DNA of 64,000 nt. Origin: Henckelia pumila (Eukaryota > Streptophyta > Magnoliopsida > Lamiales > Gesneriaceae). Each line of letters opens with the position of its first letter. Within the stretch, counting starts at the first letter, position 1. A program made the position numbers and the translations under genes. Location: positions 8,370,001-8,434,000 of the forward strand of contig NW_027331831.1 of the NCBI RefSeq assembly GCF_033568475.1. The letters run 5' to 3'. Below, piece after piece: positions 46,155-59,770 of this stretch. The notes under the pieces are model-generated. The model made no database searches, had not been told where the DNA came from, and saw nothing but the letters and a program-made list of their open reading frames with translations.

Positions 46155-49100
46155 TCAACAGTCGGTATATGCTTCCGCCATGATCAAAACTATGAGAGCT
46201 GTCCAACCCGTGAATGGCCGTGCGCCTTTCCCCTTACCTTTCTTTGGGTCATACTGTTCCCACAAGTAGCCAGTCTCATTATAGTTCCTAATTACATTTC
46301 TGCAACAAGAAAAGACTCGGAAAATTAAATTAAATACAAGTAAATGCACATAGAAGGCCACATTTTCAGTTGAACCATAAACTATTGAGGGGGCATATAC
46401 CGAATCAAATTGTTCCTCAAGTCATTGTAAATGACCTTGGCTCGGTCTTTGTATGGTCCATCCACTACAACAATCGAGCAAATAACCATATGTGAAAGAA
46501 AGAAATATTTAGATGGGCTAAAATACCTTATTTTTATAACATGTACCTTCTGAATAATAGTGAAGTGAGGAAAGAATCAGATAATTCATGTTCATCCAAA
46601 TTTGCCCCCTCCAGTATGGCGGGTCGTGTTCAGTGTTGCGTTGCATGTATATTGAGCTGGTACACACTCAATAAATTGTGAACTAATTAAGGAAAAATCA
46701 AAACCTTCATAGTTACGGTATTACAAATCAGGTAGCCTAAGTACTTGGTCCTTTTGTTTACCTTGTTTTGGCTAGAGATCTGAGTCCATAGTTCGTCCAC
46801 AGAATACTCTTGTTTGAGATCAGATCAAGCTGCTTTTCTAGTATCCATGATTCCTGTCGGAAGATTTAAAATGCCGTAAAAACTTGAACTAGAATATGAC
46901 AGAACACCAAACAGACGAAATAGCATCAGTAATTAAGTTAAGCTCAACTCACTGGTGGTATAAGTCTATCCATAAAGGGAAAAAGGCTGACATAGCCAAT
47001 ATGTGGAACCAGTTTCAGCTCAGGTTTCTCTAAAACTTCGCGTACAAGTTCACGAGTAGGATAATTGCCCGCCTTCTCTACTAGTCGCCAACTTAGACGA
47101 ACCTAATAGGAAAAGCAATGCCACTACAATTACAAACCTACAAATAACATTCTCTTCTCTCCCTATAAAGCACTGTTAAGCGAGTGGAGTAGTAACTATT
47201 CACACACTGTGAAATCCAACATCATTACAGGAACATCTGAAAAGCCAAAGGTGTACCTTCTCTGAGTGATTCCCATAATCAAAATAGGCTCCATAAGTAT
47301 GATCAAAATGCATCTGCAAAGGAAAACAAGCACACATCAGATTTGTGGAATGACAGATATCAAATTACTTGCTCACAAGTAACAAAGTCAACTGTGATAC
47401 AACTTTAGTAGACACAGTCATGATGCACAAGAAATCTGTGAAGGAAATAAGTACGAGGAAAACAAATGAATTACCTGATTTAAAAGCTCAAAATCCGAGA
47501 GCAATTTCGCTGTCCAGCCATACTCCTGCGCATTTTCATAAAGCTTGAAAATTGAATAACCCCACAACTTAGCCATGTCTTTTGTCATACCTTTCCAGCA
47601 TCTCTGTCCTCAAGGAACTCTGAAATAGAGTGCATGCAATCTGCAGCAAGATGCATCCAGCATCTAAGATCCAAGTGACGCTCATCTTCACTGGGGTGTG
47701 ATGCACGTGGGTAGTCATCCAATCCAGATGATAATGACTGGGATGCCAAGAAAATAAACCATTGAATTTGACAAATGAAGCAAATTATAACTGTCCTTGC
47801 ATCTAAAAATTTTGCAAGTCAATAAAGGCCTATGCCTCCAGGTGTATATCTGATGCATTTGTTAGTAGTGTTAAATTCCAAACCTCTAGGCTCTAGGTGC
47901 GTACTACAGACTACAGAGGACACCAAAAGAGCTGATGGTAACATTCATTTATATCAGTTCCGGGAAATACAGATCACCTAGAAGTGATGTTCTAATTAAT
48001 AGAATTTACAAACTATATATACTTGCGAGTAGCAAGGACGAAAATTATCAACGCCATCAGTATTCTTATGACAAGGTCCAAATCAATAATAAATTGGAAG
48101 TTGATAAATGCATTTTGTGTGCATTATTTTGTGTTATTTTTATGTTTATTTTGCATGCATTCATATTGTTTTATACGTTTTATTCATGATTTATTTCATG
48201 TGTGTGCATTTCACTCTTCGGGTTGATTTTTGTAGAAATATTGAAGAAATCATGATTTTTGGAGCAAGAGAAGAGCCACAAGCATGAATTACGGAGCAGC
48301 TATGGTCAAAAATTCATTTTTAATGATAGAGAGATCTAAATCCGATCTCCACCGTTCAAAATCAAGTTCAAAATGTTTTGAAGCTGCTGTCCAAATTTCG
48401 GCTCGATCCGACGGCTAGAACTCGAGATATGATTTTTTTCAAAAAAACTACGCGCTGGCACATATGTATGCACAGACCCATGAACGGAGGTTGCACGGGG
48501 TCCGGACATGTCGCGAGGAAAAAAATAATTTGAGGAAGAGGGCACCGGAGGTGGGCACGGACCCATGTCCAGGGTCCGTGCATGTCGCAGAATCAGAAAA
48601 AATATAATTTTCGAAAATTAAAATCCTTGATTTGCCGGGCTTTATCTCATGGGCTTTTCAAGCCATATAAATAGAAGATAAAAGAGCAGATTTGGGGTTC
48701 GAATCGCACGCAGAGATCGTGAGGCGGTTAGGGCGGAGGCTTGGAAATTGAAGAACCTGATCAACTATTTACTTGCTTGTTAATTGATTCCAAGTCGACA
48801 GAGGAGGAATCGATTTCGATCGCTCCAACAATTGACATATGGTTAAACCAACTAGAAATAGTATCCGGTTTCAGTATGCGGTTTTAGGTGAAAACTGAAT
48901 TCTCATAATTCCTAATGCATTTGAATTTGATTAGAATTATGAAAATTAATCCGTCAATATTTGAATAAGTTTAACTGTTCTAGAAATAGACTGTTAAATA
49001 AATTAGGAGAATTCGCCGTGATTTAAGATTAAATCTGGATCCTGGATTTGCCACTTGTTTGCATGATTTGTTTGGTATCTGCGTGTGTTTTGGTTGTCTC

Positions 49101-52100
49101 TATTTAATTGAATTTATTATTCTTCTATTTTAATTCTTATTTTATTTTAGTAATTAAAATTTTATTTAATTCTTAGTGCTCGTTTTATTATTCTGTCTAG
49201 ATTAAGCTAAATAATTAATTCTTGAGAATTGACTACAGTCCCTGTGGGATCGATACTTGGACTCATTGTCCACTTTACTATTACTTGACCTAGTATACTT
49301 GCTAATAAATACTGAATTAAGCGGTCAAAGTATAAATCATGGAAAGAAAAAAAAAGTTGACTAGTTATAATTACTCTTTAGGAGGAAAGGCGTCAAAACC
49401 GATAAACAAGAATTTGGGAGTAGTTTAAACAAGTGAATACAAATGGCCTGGATGAAAACCTTTGGATTCAGTTCACGAATGGTTGTGCTGTCTCTTCCAT
49501 GCCAAAAGTAGGCATTCTCCTCTTTTCCTATAAAAAAAAAATTATGTTTAAATTACTGAAGCCAATTAACTTGCTGCTCAGCCAAAATCTAGGTTGAAAA
49601 TCCCTGCAACACATACATATCTCGCTACACAAAGATTCACATATCAATAGCCAGAAAAACACTTTTTCCATAATTTCTACCATGCTCACCTGATTGGGTA
49701 GTATTGAACCATTGAAACCATGCATCAAGGCGAAGGAATGCTCGCCGCAAGAAAATTGAGATCGCATTCCTTTCAGCAGCAGCAAACTTGTTTCTCTTCA
49801 TGCCACATACCAAATCTGCAAAACAAAAACCTTTATCACCGTTTAACAATGATTCAGCAATTTACCAGAAGTTTCACACCTGGAATGAATTTTACGAGAT
49901 GCAATTTGTAGCCAAAATGATACCAGCTATTCTAAGAAACAAACAACAACATTATTTTCTCTACGAGATGAGTTTAAAATCATTTGTAGCCAAAATGATA
50001 CCAGTAAAAATGATTCAGCTTCAACCATACTTGGCTATGCATCGTAGCACACACATTGTACGGAACCTTCATGGAAAATAAGTGTTTGACCAGAACAAAA
50101 GTGAACAAGATGCCTCCGGGTACAGTAACAAAAAGCATTTATCAATTCTTTTGCTACTGCAATTCAGCATAATATCTTGACCATAGAAAGGATGAGAGGC
50201 ATGCAACAATCAGATAGACAACAATGCCCAAGCAATAATAAATCATAAACGTAATATGCCTACATGTCACAAATTTTCCACCTACGCTTTTCTTCTTTAG
50301 GCTGATAGGAGTGGGATTACACAAGGCACTTCCAAGGTTGATGAGTTATTGCATTTTCATGATACAGCTCATTATTAACAAGGAAAGTTAAAAAGATGTT
50401 GATACTTTTGGTCATAATATGAGATCAACAAATAAATATGAGCCAATTGTCTTTAATATCACATAAAAGATTTTGATCAAAAAATGGCATGCTGGAAGTC
50501 TCTCATTGCAGTAAAAAGTAACCTCGTATAACCAAAAACAATGTTGGAGGATTTCCGTTAGTTGTATGCTGAAGCACAAACTCCGATGGTACCTTACTGC
50601 ATATAAAGCAAAACACAGTTAATATATATGGGGTTCTTTGACTTATGTACAATGGAGGAAAAGACTTGATGAAGCTACTTGCCATCACCTTAAGGCTTCA
50701 GCACCTAAAATTTGCTCACGCGGAATCCATCCATCAATGTTCATCAAATCTAACCAATGCCCGATGATGTCCAAACAAATGTGAATATCCCAACGCCTTT
50801 CCACAGAGAGACTCAAACAAAATTTATAAGCTCAAGAAATATCAGATTGCTTCAATATAAATAATTTGTGACCCAAGCTGATACCAGAAATACAAGGTTT
50901 TGAGGAAGATTACAAAATAAATTGAAAAAAATAGGAAAAGAAAACTATGAGCTAAGAGATAACTTACCAGATCAGTAGTTGATGGAAGCCTTCATCCCAC
51001 AAAAATCCCCTTGGAAAGAAGGGTCGACTTGGCACTGCGGTGTACAGCTCAGCTGGCCAATATAATATATGATTATCACCAACTCTCTGTAATAAATAAT
51101 ATCATCAATGACTTTCTAGGCATCCAAATCGCGCAAAATAATCATACAAATAGAAGGAAGCAATAAAATTACTGAATTTTCAAACATATCTGATAAGATA
51201 ATTTTGTCTTAATTGAACTCACAGAAATGAAATTAAAAAATAAATGTGTAGAGGGTCAAAACAGTCTGGTATTACTCCGTGATCAGGAATTGAACATAAA
51301 TAAACTTTTATCACGTGAAAAGAACAGATAATCAATTGTTTGTGAACCTCCCAAGCAATTGGCAAACCATGTCAAAATCTTATGTGCGGCTTTGCACCAC
51401 TTTTTGCTGACCTAATTAATGTCAGGAATACCCCTTGAAACTATTGTATTTAAAATATATTTTAGCCAGTGAAGTTGCGAACAACTTCCATGCACTAGTC
51501 AGTCTGAATTTGTTTTCCAAGAGCTCTGTGTAGTCTCACAATTTTGTGAAATTATACCCTTCATCCAGCTTGTATTTAAGATACTACAAGTTCAGTAGTA
51601 CCAGTAGAACTATTCTTTCAGTGAGATATTACTGAAAATCCTGCAAAAACTCAACCTGAAAAGTGAAAACTATAATGCTATAAAAGGAAACAGTTACGAT
51701 TTCACGATAGCAAAATGACTCCTGTGACAAGAAGCGAAAAAGCAGGTAGGGCAAGTTGTTGAACGTAAATAGAAATTACAGTTATAGGCTGAAACTCTTG
51801 ACATAATTCCACATTCTATTACAGGGAGAAGGCAACCAATTTCATATCATCATGGATGAAAGCATTAGCATGGTAGCAACTAAGCTATATTGACATACAT
51901 TAGAGGAAGGTGGAAGTGAAATTTTTGATTGGCCGTAGAAGTAGCCAATTCCACCCAACAAATTCCCAAGAGCAGCTTGACCCACAGTTATGGCTTCAGA
52001 ATCAAGCTGAAAAAACCACATTACATCTCAATTCAGAAGATGGGAGATGGAGGAATTTGGAGCATAGTAGCACGGAGATAATAACAATTGGTACGTGATA

Positions 52101-55100
52101 GCATTTATTATGGTATAAGAGAACATAGATGATGCAGATTTATAGAATTCCAAAGAGCTTGGCAAGATTAGGGAAATATACACATTGATGAGATGAGATA
52201 AAAAGCATGACTCGTTTTGCATGGCAGCAAATATGGTGATGCAGGTTCGTTACATGGTTCTCTTCAACATATTCCAGAGAGAATTCCTAAACAAAGTAAT
52301 GAACACTATCCACTGAAAACCAAACAGGAGTTCCACGTGAAACAATAAAAAGACCAATAGATTCTTCATTCCTTTCGGCAAGAAAGACAGCTGCCTATAT
52401 GAAGCACAAAATGACTGAAAAGAGATATTTCCACATTACAAGAAGTCAAAACACAGGCATGAGAACCGAAAACATCAAAAGCATCTATCATCTTGCATTT
52501 CACAATTTTCACATCCAAATTGTATAATTTATGTCCATACTGTTGGAGAACAAAGATTAAAGCCCTAAAAGGCTCATATATTACTTAAATAACATTCAAA
52601 TCTCAAAAGTAATAAAATTTTAAACTCTAAAGAACAATGAATCTGAGGAAAAGAAGAATCTGGCAATACATACCTCATCAGACATGTTAAAGACTTTGTG
52701 GAATTTGTCTTCAAATTGATTCTTCTTCTGATCTAAACGACTACTAAATGAGTCACCTGATTGGAAAAATGATTCTAAATGAGAAGAAATGAAATAAGGT
52801 TGCCTAACAAATCAAAGATTAATTTTCAAGAAAAAAACAAACAGTCTCAAAGGCTTAGGGAAACATAATTTGTAACTTCAGTAAGCTAAAATCTACTTTC
52901 TAAAGATGTTTTGAAGGATACGCTGCATTCGAAAATAATGTAAAACAAATGTATAATTACCTATAAAGCTTTTGACACGTTCTTCAGTACTTAAACTAGA
53001 ACCACTAGATCTTGATACAAATGCAATATCGGCTATGAAGGGGATCGTGGCAGCTATCTTGATAAAGTAGAAGAAAATGTCAAGCGAAGCAGATGTAAGC
53101 AAAACAATATTAAACACGGCACGATAAGATCATGAATAATTCATTATAACAAACCTGAAAAACTAGAATGTTCGGAGCATCATCGGATGTATCTGAAAGC
53201 TGTAAGCGACCAATTTTTCTAGCCTAAACCGAAAGAATGGATTTTTACAAGGAGTGACATGAAGATGTGCCAATAAGTCGCTGAACATGATATCAAAATA
53301 ATAAGAAGTTGTTTTGCAAAAACACAGCGACTGGTTGCTGCTTGCTCACCTGGGTTCCAAGATTAACTTGGACTAGATCGGATAGATTGTGAATGTGAGG
53401 CGTCCTGAAAGCAGCATAGTGGAGCTCAAATTCATCCTGAAAAAGTTCCTTGAAAAATTATTTCCCCAAACTAATATCATAAGTAGGTACTACATAAAAC
53501 TAATAAACCTTAACAAAGTTCTCACTTACGTTGCATAAAAGGTCAAGAGTATGATCCTAGGAACAACTAAGAAAAGCGAATAACAACATGCAAACCAACT
53601 GGATTGCACAGTTTTGATTGTATGATTGCGGGCAGAGTTTCTGTCTCTCTAAATGTGATTTCACTCAAAAGATTATGAAAGTTGAAAGTTATTCAAAGCA
53701 CACAAACTTTAATGCGTCATTTACAACACATCTTCTTACAAGCATCTGATAGAACATTTTCATGCCTATGACAAGGGTTATACTCATAGGAAGTATTAAT
53801 TTTTCAGTTTCCAAGGAATAACGACTTCCATTTGTTCAATTAACAAACATGATAGTACTTGATGTGGAGGATTAGAGACAGCAACCCAAAATATAAGTCA
53901 GTTATTGTTTCAGATCCAGTAAATCCATGTACAATCAGTCCTTGGATAAATTTCGACCAGTGAAAGCTTCAAGCTGCAAGGAACACAGACTTAAAAGTTT
54001 AAGAAAAACCCAGAAGAAGGAGATCCTTATGTTTGCGTAACTTCATGAGTTGCACAACATAGGGAACTCGATACGATTTTGGCCATAAGTTCGTTCAATA
54101 TTGAATGCAAATTTGTTTCAAAAGAGATCGAGCGTTAAATAAGCATCTCTGTTCTATTTCACAATCCTTCTCCATTTACTGACAAGTGAGGTCAGTACAG
54201 TCAAAAGGCAAAAACTTAGGATTTATTACCAAGAAAAGAGGAGTATAGATATTTGGACAGAGAGTTTCAAAGTTGATCAGGCGCTTCAAGATCCTACTAT
54301 AATTAACAGTAGAAAAAGGTTGCAGTTTCAAGTAGGTATATTCTGGAGGACAAGTCAAAGAAGCATTACATTACACAATATGACTGTTAATGTATTTTCT
54401 CTGCATACAAATTCCTTAAATCTTTATGAGAAGATACCTTTGATTCTAAATGCAGTTGCCAACTACCAACATCATTTCGTGAACCAAAGGCTAGGATACG
54501 GTCGTCATGGATGCCCATGTTGTCTCCACCCAAACTTAGAATAGATCCACCTTCATCAGCCATGTAAAAGAACAAATGCACGATTTTATCCATATCTTCA
54601 CTAGATCTAACATTCAGAAAATCAGGAATTTATATTAGCAAGTGATTATAGTGTTGACAATGAACTTAATTTCATTAAAAAGAAAAAGCAATAATTATTC
54701 CCACTCATGAAAGAGGAGTCAAATGATAAAACTAAGCAACTTCATTAGCATTTTGGCTACATCCTCCTGTAAACTCCATAGTAGAAAGTTAAATTTTCTC
54801 TAACATGTTCACAACTAAAGAACAACTCAATTTGTACTCCTAAGCCTTCCAACTCCACCTTCACGACGCAAAAAATGCATCATGGTATACAACTTCGTGC
54901 AGTTGTCTACAAAGAAATATGTCAATTTGGTCGCTAAAAGACACTCATCGTTGACAGGGCCACCCTTTACATAAAGTTTGAGATCTTACAATGCAAGGTG
55001 GTTAAAAGATCGGGGAATTTACTTTTCACTTTGCGCTTCAATCCGCACTCCCCAATCTCCTCCGTAACCACTCTCTTTATCCTTTGATTTTAAAAAGCTT

Positions 55101-56260
55101 GTTGTCAATGTCAGATCTTGGTCAACCAATACCTGACGCCCATAATCACGTCCATTATGTTGTGTCCAACCATAAGTTGAAAGCTCATCTGAATCTTGAC
55201 AAACATGCCGCATCAAATATCTTCCATCCTTCACACCGATCCACATCAAACCGGCAAGCAGAGACTGTGGAGTCCTGGCAATTAGAACCACTGGTCACAT
55301 ATATTCCTAGCACACACTCAAAGAAGTATAGCCAGAATTACAAACTATGGATAAGCATATAATATGGATCAGAAACTGTCAACTGGTTAGCATTTTCCCT
55401 AGTTGATTTCAGCTTCTTACAAACTTTATAGCTCATGGTTAAACCTAAAGCGATTGGAACAATTATACTGCGGACAATAATTAAGCTTAAACCAAATAAA
55501 AGATGTAATTCAAGAATGCCAATACTTTATCTTCAAAATATGATCACTACCGTTCAGCTGCCAAAAGAAAAAAAACACCTATACTCCATAGATTCGGAAT
55601 CAAATGCAATATTGAAGAACTTCAATCAAATCTAACTAGCCAAGATGCTGATTCAAAAGAAACAAGAAATACACCCATATTTGTTTCCCTAAAAAATGGA
55701 AAATCATTTCAATTCTTAAAGTATGAATAAGTAAAAAAAACGAATCATCACTACTACCAAGCATTAAAATAAAAATAAATCTTTTTTCAGCTTATGGAAG
55801 TTTACCGCGCGCGAATTCCAAAATACACATTAGGCCTATATGTTCCCCAGTACAAACTCTCTCTGTGATCCCCTTGAAACTGCATTACAACTTTCAATCA
55901 ATCCACAAGCATAAAAAATAAAAATGGGAAAATTTCCCACATTTTCACATGAACGGGAATTTAAACAAAAACTACCATAGGAAGATCCATCAGCTTGGGA
56001 GCAGGTAACGGAGTGATGACTCTGGGTTTTACATTCTCCTTCACAGGGTTTAAGAAATCCTTCATAAAGTAAATAAAGAAGACTAGAATTCCAAAAAGAA
56101 TCGAAATTTTGGTGATCAAAGCTATTATCCGCTTTAAATTACTGCTTCTATCACCGAATTTTCTCGTTTTTCGATCGGAATAACGGTCATTGGACGAAGA
56201 ATCAACATCCGGGGACGACCTAGCTTTGACATGTGAGTTCCTTCGGGAAATTCGGGTCAT
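46155..56260 (-). CDS. GCS1: Mannosyl-oligosaccharide glucosidase (alpha-glucosidase I, GH63), 22 exons, 850 aa
   Basis: Removes the outermost alpha-1,2-glucose from Glc3Man9GlcNAc2, the first trimming step of N-glycans in the ER; loss of the Arabidopsis gene (KNOPF) blocks seed development. Exons, 5' to 3' on the minus strand: 56260-55976, 55879-55806, 55274-55023, 54606-54438, 53436-53350, 53223-53155, 53057-52961, 52756-52674, 52006-51899, 51086-50968, 50796-50689, 50596-50523, 49815-49690, 49527-49460, 47737-47591, 47543-47475, 47313-47257, 47102-46953, 46853-46762, 46656-46547, 46464-46401, 46299-46155. All join in frame. The protein is type II: basic cytosolic start, one membrane helix at about residues 43-66, then the GH63 domain with [42 protein letters not shown] and [11 protein letters not shown]. 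Length matches the plant enzyme. Intron 14 contains a solo LTR. Confidence 0.95.
48102..49327. mobile_element. Solo LTR (1226 bp) in GCS1 intron 14
   Basis: It begins TGATAAATGCATTTTGTG and ends TAAGCGGTCA. AAGT lies directly before and after (48098-48101, 49328-49331); a 5-bp comparison gives GAAGT versus AAAGT if the right end is set one base earlier. CATATAAATAG near 48665 looks like a promoter, and the CAGTCCCTGTGGGATCGATA stretch near 49240 is the sort found near the end of plant Ty3/gypsy LTRs. It lies in the opposite-strand context of the gene and is spliced out with the intron. Confidence 0.75.
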
Positions 56261-56450
56261 ATTCTGGTTGTGTTTCGGGCATTAGCAGAGCTGTGGAAGG
56301 AGACAGTTTTATGCACACTCCATTTCCGTTGTGTCGATGGAGCTGATTGTTGGGCCATTTGTTGGAGGCTAAGCCCATACGAATTTGGGCCTTCAGTATT
56401 GCTTCATGGCTTAAACAATTTTCAGTTCATGTCTTTGGGCCAATTACGAT
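56261..56450 (-). promoter_or_regulatory. GCS1 upstream region with three GGGCC motifs
   Basis: TTGGGCCATT (56352), TTTGGGCCTT (56386) and TTGGGCCAAT (56435) lie within 190 bp of the start codon. They are site II-like (TGGGCY) words often seen in housekeeping promoters. Motif evidence only. Confidence 0.35.
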
Positions 56451-56499
56451 TAGATGAACGAATGGAGACAGTTCGAGTGCTAATTGAGCTGCCTTGATA

Positions 56500-57369
56500 A
56501 GCATTAGATTCATATTTAATTCTCGAACTCTGAGCCAAACTCTATACTTTATCGAAAGAAATCGAGTAAAAATTATTTTTTTCAATGTTCCTGTCGTTTC
56601 TTAATATTTTATTAATATAATAAATTATATATTTAATATATATGCATTTCAAACCTTTCAAATTTTTCGAGGTTCGAAATTTCAGTAGTCGAACACCAAC
56701 TTTATTTTGATCCCAATTGGAGTCGAAAATTCTAAAATTTTCAAGTAATTCATTCTTCATAATCACTTATTTTTAAAGGTTACAAACTCTACCTTAATTT
56801 GAACTTAATATGAACCCTTTAAGTTGTGCTTGGATCTAAGGATCAATAAATTTCAAATTTACTCTTGTTGTTTAGAGAATTAAGAACAAATTTTAAATCA
56901 ACTCATTTCATGTTTATATAGTATTTCATATTAATTAGGATGAATTACAAGTTCAATTGTCGTTTATAATTTATTCAACTTTATATAATTAATGTGTATA
57001 TAATTAATTATTAATATATGGATTCAAAGTCTGATTTATATTTCATTGTTAACAATAAGATAAAAGGTTTGATCTATATTTCATTCTTAACAATAACATA
57101 AAAAAGCCAGAAGCAAATATAAACGGAACTGTTTACGCGACAAAACTGGTATAAAAAATGGTAGGAATTTCTGCACTTAATGAGAAACAAATTCTTTTAG
57201 AAATACAGGGAAATTGAAAGGGGATAGGAAATGCAATAAAACGACCACGGTCTTTGTTATATTGACGGAATGTTCTTCATCACGTATCATATAACGAGAC
57301 TTGTGAATGAGATGAACATTTGATCAATAGAACTAGATATCTCGCACCAAAAAAAAATAGCCCTTGTAC
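56500..57369. other. A/T-rich spacer, no gene seen
   Basis: Contains the putative 3' UTR of the receptor kinase on the minus strand (near 57369) and A/T-rich DNA. No element or open frame could be supported. Confidence 0.5.
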
Positions 57370-59770
57370 TCAAATTCCGATCTTTTCGAGGTTTTCGGAG
57401 ACGATTTTCATCCTCGGCCGAAGTTCAGGATCCCCCTCGGTGCACGCAAGAGCTACATGAAACACGGCGAGCACTTCTTTCTTGGCATGTATTTCTTGGA
57501 GCAACATTGCGTCGACCATCTCGGATAATGGGATTTCGTCCTCGAATCCCTTCCTCACCCACCCGACGAGGTCTAGAATCTCCGTCGAGGAGGAGCTTGT
57601 GGGAGACGAGAGCTCGGGAGACTTCCCAGTCAACAGCTCGAGTAAGACGACACCAAAAGAGTAGGCATCCCATTTCTGAGTAGGCCGGTTACCGGGGATC
57701 CTGGCTTCTGGAGCTCGGTAGTTGTTTAGTTTTTCGGGTTGAGTTGGATTTAGATATGGGAGGGCTCCGCCGATGAAGCCTCCGGAGGATGAAGGGTTGT
57801 TTCCGGTGATTGTGATGAGACGGTTGAGGCCGAAATCGGAAATGTGAGCTTGGAAGTCGGGGTCAAGGAGGATGTTTGATGGTTTCACGTCTCCGTGGAC
57901 GAATTTCCTCGGACTACATTCGTGTATATAGGCTAAGGCTCGGGCGGCTCCTTTCGCGATTTTGAGCCTTGTTGACCATGTTAAGTTCGGTGATGGCAGC
58001 CCCGTCTTCCCTGTAGAAAAGAAAGAACTGTCAATAACTGGACTTGTTATGTATAAAAGAACCTTTGCTGCCAAGATGATCAAAAATGAATTTCTTCACT
58101 TTTGAAATACGCATCATCTAAAATCATTAACACCAAGAAGTGCAAAATTCATGCCATACCGAAGATTCAAGCAGCATTAACTTGGGAAATAAATGCAATG
58201 TACTGATGATAAAAATCCACAAGCAAAGATTCAAGACTCTACCATAAAGGGCAGAAGCCAGGTTCCCATTAGAAATGAAATCACTAATGAGAAGCTTCTC
58301 GTCCGGCGCCCAATAATACGCCCTCAACCTCACAATATTAGGATGCTTCACCCTCCCTATCGCCTGAACTTCCGCCACAAACTCTTTGTATCGTTGTTCT
58401 CCGCCTTCTCCCAGCCTCCTCACCGCCACTGGAATGCCATTTCCGAGCACCACCTTGTACACAATTCCTAGACCACTCTTTCCCAGAACATAAGCCGACG
58501 CCCTCAGCAACTCATCTAACTCAATGCTAAACCCTTTATCGATCGCCACAAGATCTCCCTCTCCACCACTCGTGCCACCACTAGCTCCACCACCACCACC
58601 CTTTTCCGACTCCACTTCGGAGTTGTTACTCGGGAAACCATGGATACAAGGGAACATGCATAGTCCTGTTTTCTCATTCCCCCCAAGCTTCCCTTTCCTA
58701 GTACAACTACATCCACCAGAATCCTTTCTCTTCCAGTACACATAAATGATCACCAATCCTATAAACGCCACTCCCAATGCATCAGCCACGGATATCAATA
58801 TGATCAACCCCGGTTTTAATCGTTTTCGATCGCTGACACCCTCATTTTGAGTCGAACCTGTGCTCTGAACCGAAGGCGCCTCGGCTGGATTATTTTTACA
58901 AGACTTTTGCAATGGAAAACCACATAACATGGGATTATTCAAGAATGCGGTTGGACCCTGATTGGCGAAAGATCCAGTTTGCGGAATTTCGCCGCTGAAA
59001 TCATTGTTCCTAAGATCAAAACTCACAGTAAGTGGCAAATCGCCCAAAGTTTTCGGTATCTCGCCTGTAAAATGATTAAAAGACAAGTTCAAAGTGCCTG
59101 AGAGTGACTTCAACTCGCCAATATCATCCGGTATCGAGCCATTAAACTCGTTTGCCGATAAATCGAGCTGCTCTAAGTTAGCAAGCTCCGGGAAAACGGC
59201 CACTGGAATCTCACCGGAAAACCCATTCCCGGCGAGAATCAGCCTCTGTAACTGACGGCAGTCGCGCAGAATTTTCGGGAGCGGTCCCGACAGAGAATTA
59301 TTGGAAAAATCGAGGTTTTGCAAGCGAGGGAGGTTACACAAAGAGGGCGGTAACGAACCGGATAGATTGTTACCGTAGAGGAAGATGCTGTGCAGAGCAG
59401 AAGCATTGAAGAGTTGATCCGGAATGGACCCATAAAATCTGTTGCCATGGAGATTGAGTCGCCGGAGGTAAATCAAACTGCCGAGCTCCGACGGAATATA
59501 CCCCCGAAGATTCTTCCCGGAGACCGCAACTCCTACAACACGCGGCTCCGACGAACCTGAAATGTTCATGCAAGAAATTCCTGTCCAATGACACGGCGTG
59601 GCATCATCCTCGTTCCAGTCCGAAAACACCACGGCGCCGTCGGAGTCGACGGCGGACTTAAGAGACAGCAAAGAGAGGCCATCGGAAGTCAAAGAAACGC
59701 CAGAATTCACGTATAAGCAGAAATTCAGCACAAAGAGAGCCAAATATGGTAGCTTTTCGTGGCACAGCAT
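57370..59770 (-). CDS. ZAR1-like LRR receptor kinase (LRR III type), 2 exons, 722 aa
   Basis: A plasma-membrane receptor-like kinase. Exons 59770-58243 and 58010-57370 join in frame (GT-AG). The start at 59770 is preferred over an in-frame ATG at 59899 because it puts a signal peptide (LPYLALFVLNFCLYVNSGV) at the N-terminus. Order: LRRNT (WNEDDATPCHWTGISC), about six LRRs to residue 265, CGFPLQKSC cap, membrane helix at about 321-346, a G/S-rich juxtamembrane stretch with a GGGGG run, then kinase. The glycine loop is GKSGLG (430-435). The lysine of subdomain II reads VAVRR (R451), HRD reads HGD (548-550), DFG is intact (568-570) and APE is present. The wording resembles Arabidopsis ZAR1 and At2g42290/At4g34220-type kinases, where an R in VAVRR is common. 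Activity and ligand are unknown. Confidence 0.9.
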
